64,000 nt of DNA, taken from Arthrobacter sp. P2b. Its GTDB lineage: Bacteria; Actinomycetota; Actinomycetes; Actinomycetales; Micrococcaceae. The number at the start of each line of letters is the position of its first letter. Position 1 is the first letter of the stretch. A program made the position numbers and the translations under genes. The stretch covers positions 29,133 through 93,132 of the forward strand of contig NZ_FVZL01000017.1 of NCBI RefSeq assembly GCF_900168295.1, written 5' to 3'. Under the pieces are notes generated by a model, which searched no databases, had not been told where the DNA came from, and was given only the letters and a program-made list of their open reading frames with translations. Shown here piece by piece: positions 61,339 through 64,000 of the stretch.

Positions 61339-62085
61339 TTACGGAAATACCATCGGGCTTGCTAGAGCCATACCCATATAGATGCCCTTATGTGAAGCGA
61401 TAACGGCTTCCTGCTCAGCTGTACGGTAAAACTCGACACGTATTCGCGTCACGCCCGTAACGTCCAATTTGATGGGCACTGCGTTCGCTGGGGACGTTGT
61501 ATATGACAGCGGTTCGCGCTGGTCGAGTCGGATCTGGAACCTGTGTGGTCCGTTGTATTCGTCAAGGACTGCAGCCGTTGCCGTGAAAGTCTTGAAGTTC
61601 CGCCCCAGCGTAACTTCGTACACCTGTGGAGAAGTCCCGTTGCACCAAATATTGCAGTCGAAAACGAGCGCCTCGTCATGGGGGGTGCCATCGATCGATA
61701 TGGGGCCTCTGAATTCAATATCACTCGTACTGTCCGTGCTTTCCCTCGCCCACGTGAGCTTCAGTAGCGACGTTGGTGGGACCGGCGGGGTAGTGGTGGG
61801 AGGTGGGCTGCTCGGGGGTGGGCTGGGCGTAGGGGTGCTGGGTGAGGGGGTGGAGGGCTGTGGCGTTTCAGTGTTTGCCGGTGGGGTGGCGGCCTGGCCC
61901 CCGGCGGGGCTTGTAGGGGTGCCGGTTACCTCTAAAAGCCACATCAAAAAGGCTGCGCCCGCGATCAGCCCAACAGCGACAGGGATGGAAATATGCTTCT
62001 TTGCCATTTCAAAAATCGCGTTGGTTGCAATCCCGGCGAGGACGGTTGCCATGACCGTCAGAATCACAACCCAAATGATGCTCAT
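61339..62085 (-). CDS. Membrane-anchored NPCBM-like domain protein
   Basis: 248 residues. Two N-terminal transmembrane helices (about 3-24 and 33-52), a Pro/Ser/Thr-rich stalk (about 55-105), and a C-terminal beta-domain (EFRGPISIDGTPHDEALVFDCNIWCNG, YEVTLGRNFKTFTATAAVLDEYN, RIRVEFYR) of the NPCBM/NEW2 carbohydrate-binding type. An external binding role is likely. It lies between unrelated plasmid genes. The 60810-61338 gap upstream holds only leader copy C and a doubtful small frame. Confidence 0.75.
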   Translation of the reverse strand: MSIIWVVILTVMATVLAGIATNAIFEMAKKHISIPVAVGLIAGAAFLMWLLEVTGTPTSPAGGQAATPPANTETPQPSTPSPSTPTPSPPPSSPPPTTTPPVPPTSLLKLTWARESTDSTSDIEFRGPISIDGTPHDEALVFDCNIWCNGTSPQVYEVTLGRNFKTFTATAAVLDEYNGPHRFQIRLDQREPLSYTTSPANAVPIKLDVTGVTRIRVEFYRTAEQEAVIASHKGIYMGMALASPMVFP

Positions 62086-62342
62086 GCCTAATTATCGAGG
62101 CAATCCCGGGATACTCGCGGATTTCGGGATGGTTAGAGATCGGGACTGACGCCGTGAAGCGCAGCGGCTTCAAGCCAGGCGGCGCGGACCTCTGCCCCGG
62201 CGTCCTTCAATTCGCCCCCTCTCGAAACGCTCCCGCTCTGGCGTGAAAACACGCGGCCGCTGACTCCAGCAGGCGTCGAGCGCGGTCCTTGCGCACCCTC
62301 GCACTCCTTGGAGGATCCGGAGGGCCGCTAAACACGCGCTCA

Positions 62343-62379
62343 AGGGGTTGAACCTGGTGCAATACCGTGCTCAACCCCT
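62343..62379. terminator. Inverted repeat in the 62086-62495 gap
   Basis: AGGGGTTGA (62343-62351) pairs with TCAACCCCT (62371-62379) over a 19-nt loop, after the stop of the 50-residue gene on the minus strand. No other feature is seen in this 410-bp gap. Confidence 0.4.
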
Positions 62380-62495
62380 CGCAGCTTAGGCTTATTTAGC
62401 CAGTCCAGCTTTCGGGGACCAGTTCAAGACAGCCGGCCCTTCTCCCTTCCCCGGCAAAAAGGAAACTCGTGGTGCAGCGTCAGTGCTGCTTTGGC

Positions 62496-62648
62496 TTATA
62501 GCTCGAAGTGTCGGTGGTCTTTCCTGGGCCGGTCTACCGGGCCGGTGGCTGGGCCTGCGGTGAGCAGGCTCAGTTCCAGGATGTCTTCAAGGGGGCTCGC
62601 GTCCGGGGCAACGGTATCGTCTTCGGTCATGCGGAATTGATCTGCCAC
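62496..62648 (-). CDS. 50-residue protein of unknown function
   Basis: Starts at GTG 62648 with AAGGAG 9 nt upstream and ends in TAA at 62496-62498. The product (MADQFRMTEDDTVAPDASPLEDILELSLLTAG and a basic tail) is acidic in its first half. It lies downstream of the DUF4192 gene on the same strand. The good ribosome site is the main evidence; no homology is claimed. Confidence 0.5.
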   Translation of the reverse strand: MADQFRMTEDDTVAPDASPLEDILELSLLTAGPATGPVDRPRKDHRHFEL

Positions 62649-62807
62649 GCTCGGGACTCCTTGGTTGTGTGGGGACTACGGTGTCCTTTCACAGTATCGG
62701 CAGTTCCTGCGCGCGGGCTGGAAGTCGCGGTGCCCGCGCAGCGTTTACGCGGCCGGAGGAGCCCTGGCGGGGGAGGCCGCCGCGCACTTGGGGAAGGTCC
62801 AAGAGGA

Positions 62808-62840
62808 GGGCCGGACCCCTCTTGTCGTGGAGTCCGGCCC
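62808..62840. terminator. Hairpin after the DUF4192 gene
   Basis: GGGCCGGAC (62808-62816) pairs with GTCCGGCCC (62832-62840) over 15 nt, starting 10 bp after the stop of the minus-strand gene ending at 62850. There is no long T-run. Confidence 0.5.
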
Positions 62841-62849
62841 TATTCGAAG

Positions 62850-63863
62850 CTAGCGCTTCAGGCGGCGGTCATAGGCCTTTTTCGGGTCGCGGCTGCAGTC
62901 TGCCAGCAGGCCGCGGTTGACCAGTTCGCCCAGCAGTTCCGCCAGCCGGTATCCGGCGGTGTCCTCCAGTGCGAGCTTGAAGTACCGGGCAGCGAAACTG
63001 GATTGTCCTTTGAGCCATTCCAGCCAGCCGATCAGGCACAGCATGGGGGCGCGCTGCCCTTCGGGGGTGGCTTTCATCAGCTCGAACGCGACTTCCTGCG
63101 CCGTGTCCACGCGGGCCCAGTCCGGGCGGGTCAGGAACACACCAAGCATGACGGAGGTGAACTGCTCCGGGGCGTGGGTGATGATGTCGCCCATCATGTA
63201 GTCCCGGGTGATCGGGTGCTGCAACGCTCCTGCCAACCGGTGCGCGGTCTGGGTCGTCAGGCTCTTGGGGTCCTTCAGCACGCTGGCCCAGGCAGCACGG
63301 CTGGCTTCGAGGTCTTCGGGCCAGCCGTCTGGCGTGTGCTCGGTGATAGCCTCGCGGGCCGCTTCGTCTCCGGTGAAGGGTGCCGGTGCGATGAAGCCGG
63401 TCACGGCGCTCCCCCGGTAGATCAGGGCGGCGTTGCCGTTGCTGGTGGTGATCGCATCCAGCGGCTGGTCGGGGCAGCAACTAGTATCCGTGCACAGGTA
63501 GTTCCGCCACAGTTCCGAGGTCACCAGCCATGCGTCCTGCAATGGCATTCCGGCGGTTTCCAGTTCGGTGCGCAGTGCCTGCACGTGCCCGGCGTAGGCG
63601 CGGCTGCCGTCGATCGTGCTCTCATCGGTGTAGATGACCAGCAGGCTGCCGGTGGCGGCCTCGTCAGCGGTCAGGTAGCTGACGATGGTCTGGGCGTAGC
63701 CGACGAGATCCTGCCCGAACGGGACATCAACGCGCAGGGTCGCGCCGATCTTGTTGCCCTGCATGGTCAGTGCGACAAAGGACTCCGTGGGGGCCTGTCC
63801 CAGCGTGTGCGGAATGAAGGCCAGGACGTCGGCCGGGCCGGTGAATTTGATGAAGTCGTTCAT
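62850..63863 (-). CDS. DUF4192 protein
   Basis: 337 residues. DUF4192 pattern: MNDFIKFTGPADVLAFIPHTLGQAPTESFVALTMQGNKIGATLRVD, a DEAATGSLLVIYTDE segment, and a C-terminal helical part (APMLCLIGWLEWLKGQSSFAARYFKLALEDTAGYRLAELL). The family is common in actinobacterial chromosomes and plasmids; its function is unknown. It is preceded by copy D of the repeated leader, linking it to parB and dprA in expression. Confidence 0.9.
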   Translation of the reverse strand: MNDFIKFTGPADVLAFIPHTLGQAPTESFVALTMQGNKIGATLRVDVPFGQDLVGYAQTIVSYLTADEAATGSLLVIYTDESTIDGSRAYAGHVQALRTELETAGMPLQDAWLVTSELWRNYLCTDTSCCPDQPLDAITTSNGNAALIYRGSAVTGFIAPAPFTGDEAAREAITEHTPDGWPEDLEASRAAWASVLKDPKSLTTQTAHRLAGALQHPITRDYMMGDIITHAPEQFTSVMLGVFLTRPDWARVDTAQEVAFELMKATPEGQRAPMLCLIGWLEWLKGQSSFAARYFKLALEDTAGYRLAELLGELVNRGLLADCSRDPKKAYDRRLKR

Positions 63864-64000
63864 GGTGTTGCTCCTTTTTTGCCGAAAGGGTTGGTGGGTG
63901 GGGCGGCTCAGGTGACCGACCAGCGTCCCCTCTCCCCCCGTTGTTTTTGGCTGCTGGCGAAGCTTGCGGAGCTGTGCCCGTGCAGGCCCGTCTACCCGTA
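63864..64000 (-). other. Repeated leader, copy D (truncated by window end)
   Basis: 137 bp nearly identical to the proximal part of copies A and B, including CTCCTTTTTTGCCGAAAGGG and GTTTTTGGCTGCTGGCG. The far half lies beyond the window. Confidence 0.65.

Noticed and set aside
1..64000. CRISPR arrays, rRNA, tRNA and insertion sequences
   Set aside because: No regularly spaced long repeats, no recognisable RNA gene and no transposase or integrase frame was found on reading both strands.

Overview
The window looks like part of a large conjugative plasmid of a high-GC Gram-positive bacterium, most probably an Arthrobacter-type actinobacterium. This rests on GC-rich coding, an SCO6880/VirB4/VirD4 transfer set of actinobacterial type, DUF4913 and DUF4192 proteins, and a catabolic island with PucR, HxlR and Lrp regulators. 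The host assignment is inference. No rRNA, tRNA, CRISPR array or insertion sequence was seen.

Layout. (1) 1-4881, minus strand: the front part of a replication protein with primase/polymerase (AEP) motifs, cut by the window edge; a small ribbon-helix-helix-like protein; a ParA/MinD-like ATPase; a lipoprotein-like protein; a cell-wall hydrolase; and a BldC/excisionase-like HTH regulator. (2) 5025-14317, plus strand: type IV secretion genes (DUF6668-like protein, pilin-like protein, bitopic protein, VirB6/TrbL-like channel, SCO6880 protein, VirB4 ATPase, an unknown, the VirD4 coupling protein, DUF4913). (3) 14565-46298: accessory region. It holds an AlbA_2 protein; a minus-strand block (M20 amidohydrolase, aldehyde dehydrogenase, Zn alcohol dehydrogenase, class III aminotransferase, APC permease); a divergent plus-strand block (aldehyde dehydrogenase, diflavin reductase, glutamine-synthetase-like ligase, SDR, class I glutamine amidotransferase, cytochrome P450, 3Fe-4S ferredoxin, ferredoxin reductase, GAF/PucR regulator); then a second amidotransferase, an HtaA-domain protein, alanine dehydrogenase with an Lrp regulator, a PAS protein, a metallo-hydrolase, an HxlR regulator, a glycogen-debranching-type glycosidase, a cupin and a DHA2 exporter. 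(4) 46676-51464: unknown membrane protein, Xre-RES toxin-antitoxin pair, KfrA-like protein, internally duplicated membrane protein. (5) 51700-55612: mobilisation region (accessory protein, relaxase, MobC, probable oriT). (6) 55880-64000: ParB with flanking palindromes, DprA-like protein, membrane proteins and DUF4192, several of them behind copies of one repeated leader sequence.

How the genes may work together. The accessory region reads as an amine-degradation island. An amine taken up by the permease would be gamma-glutamylated by the glutamine-synthetase-like enzyme, oxidised by the P450 and the dehydrogenases, released by the PuuD-like hydrolase, and its amino group passed on by the aminotransferase, with alanine dehydrogenase as a possible pyruvate regenerator. 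The substrate is unknown; cyclic secondary amines or polyamines are reasonable guesses because P450 and GS-like genes occur together in mycobacterial piperidine, pyrrolidine and morpholine loci. A perfect palindrome, ATGTGC-N5-GCACAT, lies before three transcription units (24073, 27356, 40715) and links them to one regulator, possibly the HxlR protein.

The most unusual structures are this shared operator; four copies of a conserved leader before minus-strand genes near the right end; a CsoR-type operator inside the promoter of the exporter; four 10-bp-phased repeats before the BldC-like gene; and paired 11-bp palindromes on both sides of parB.
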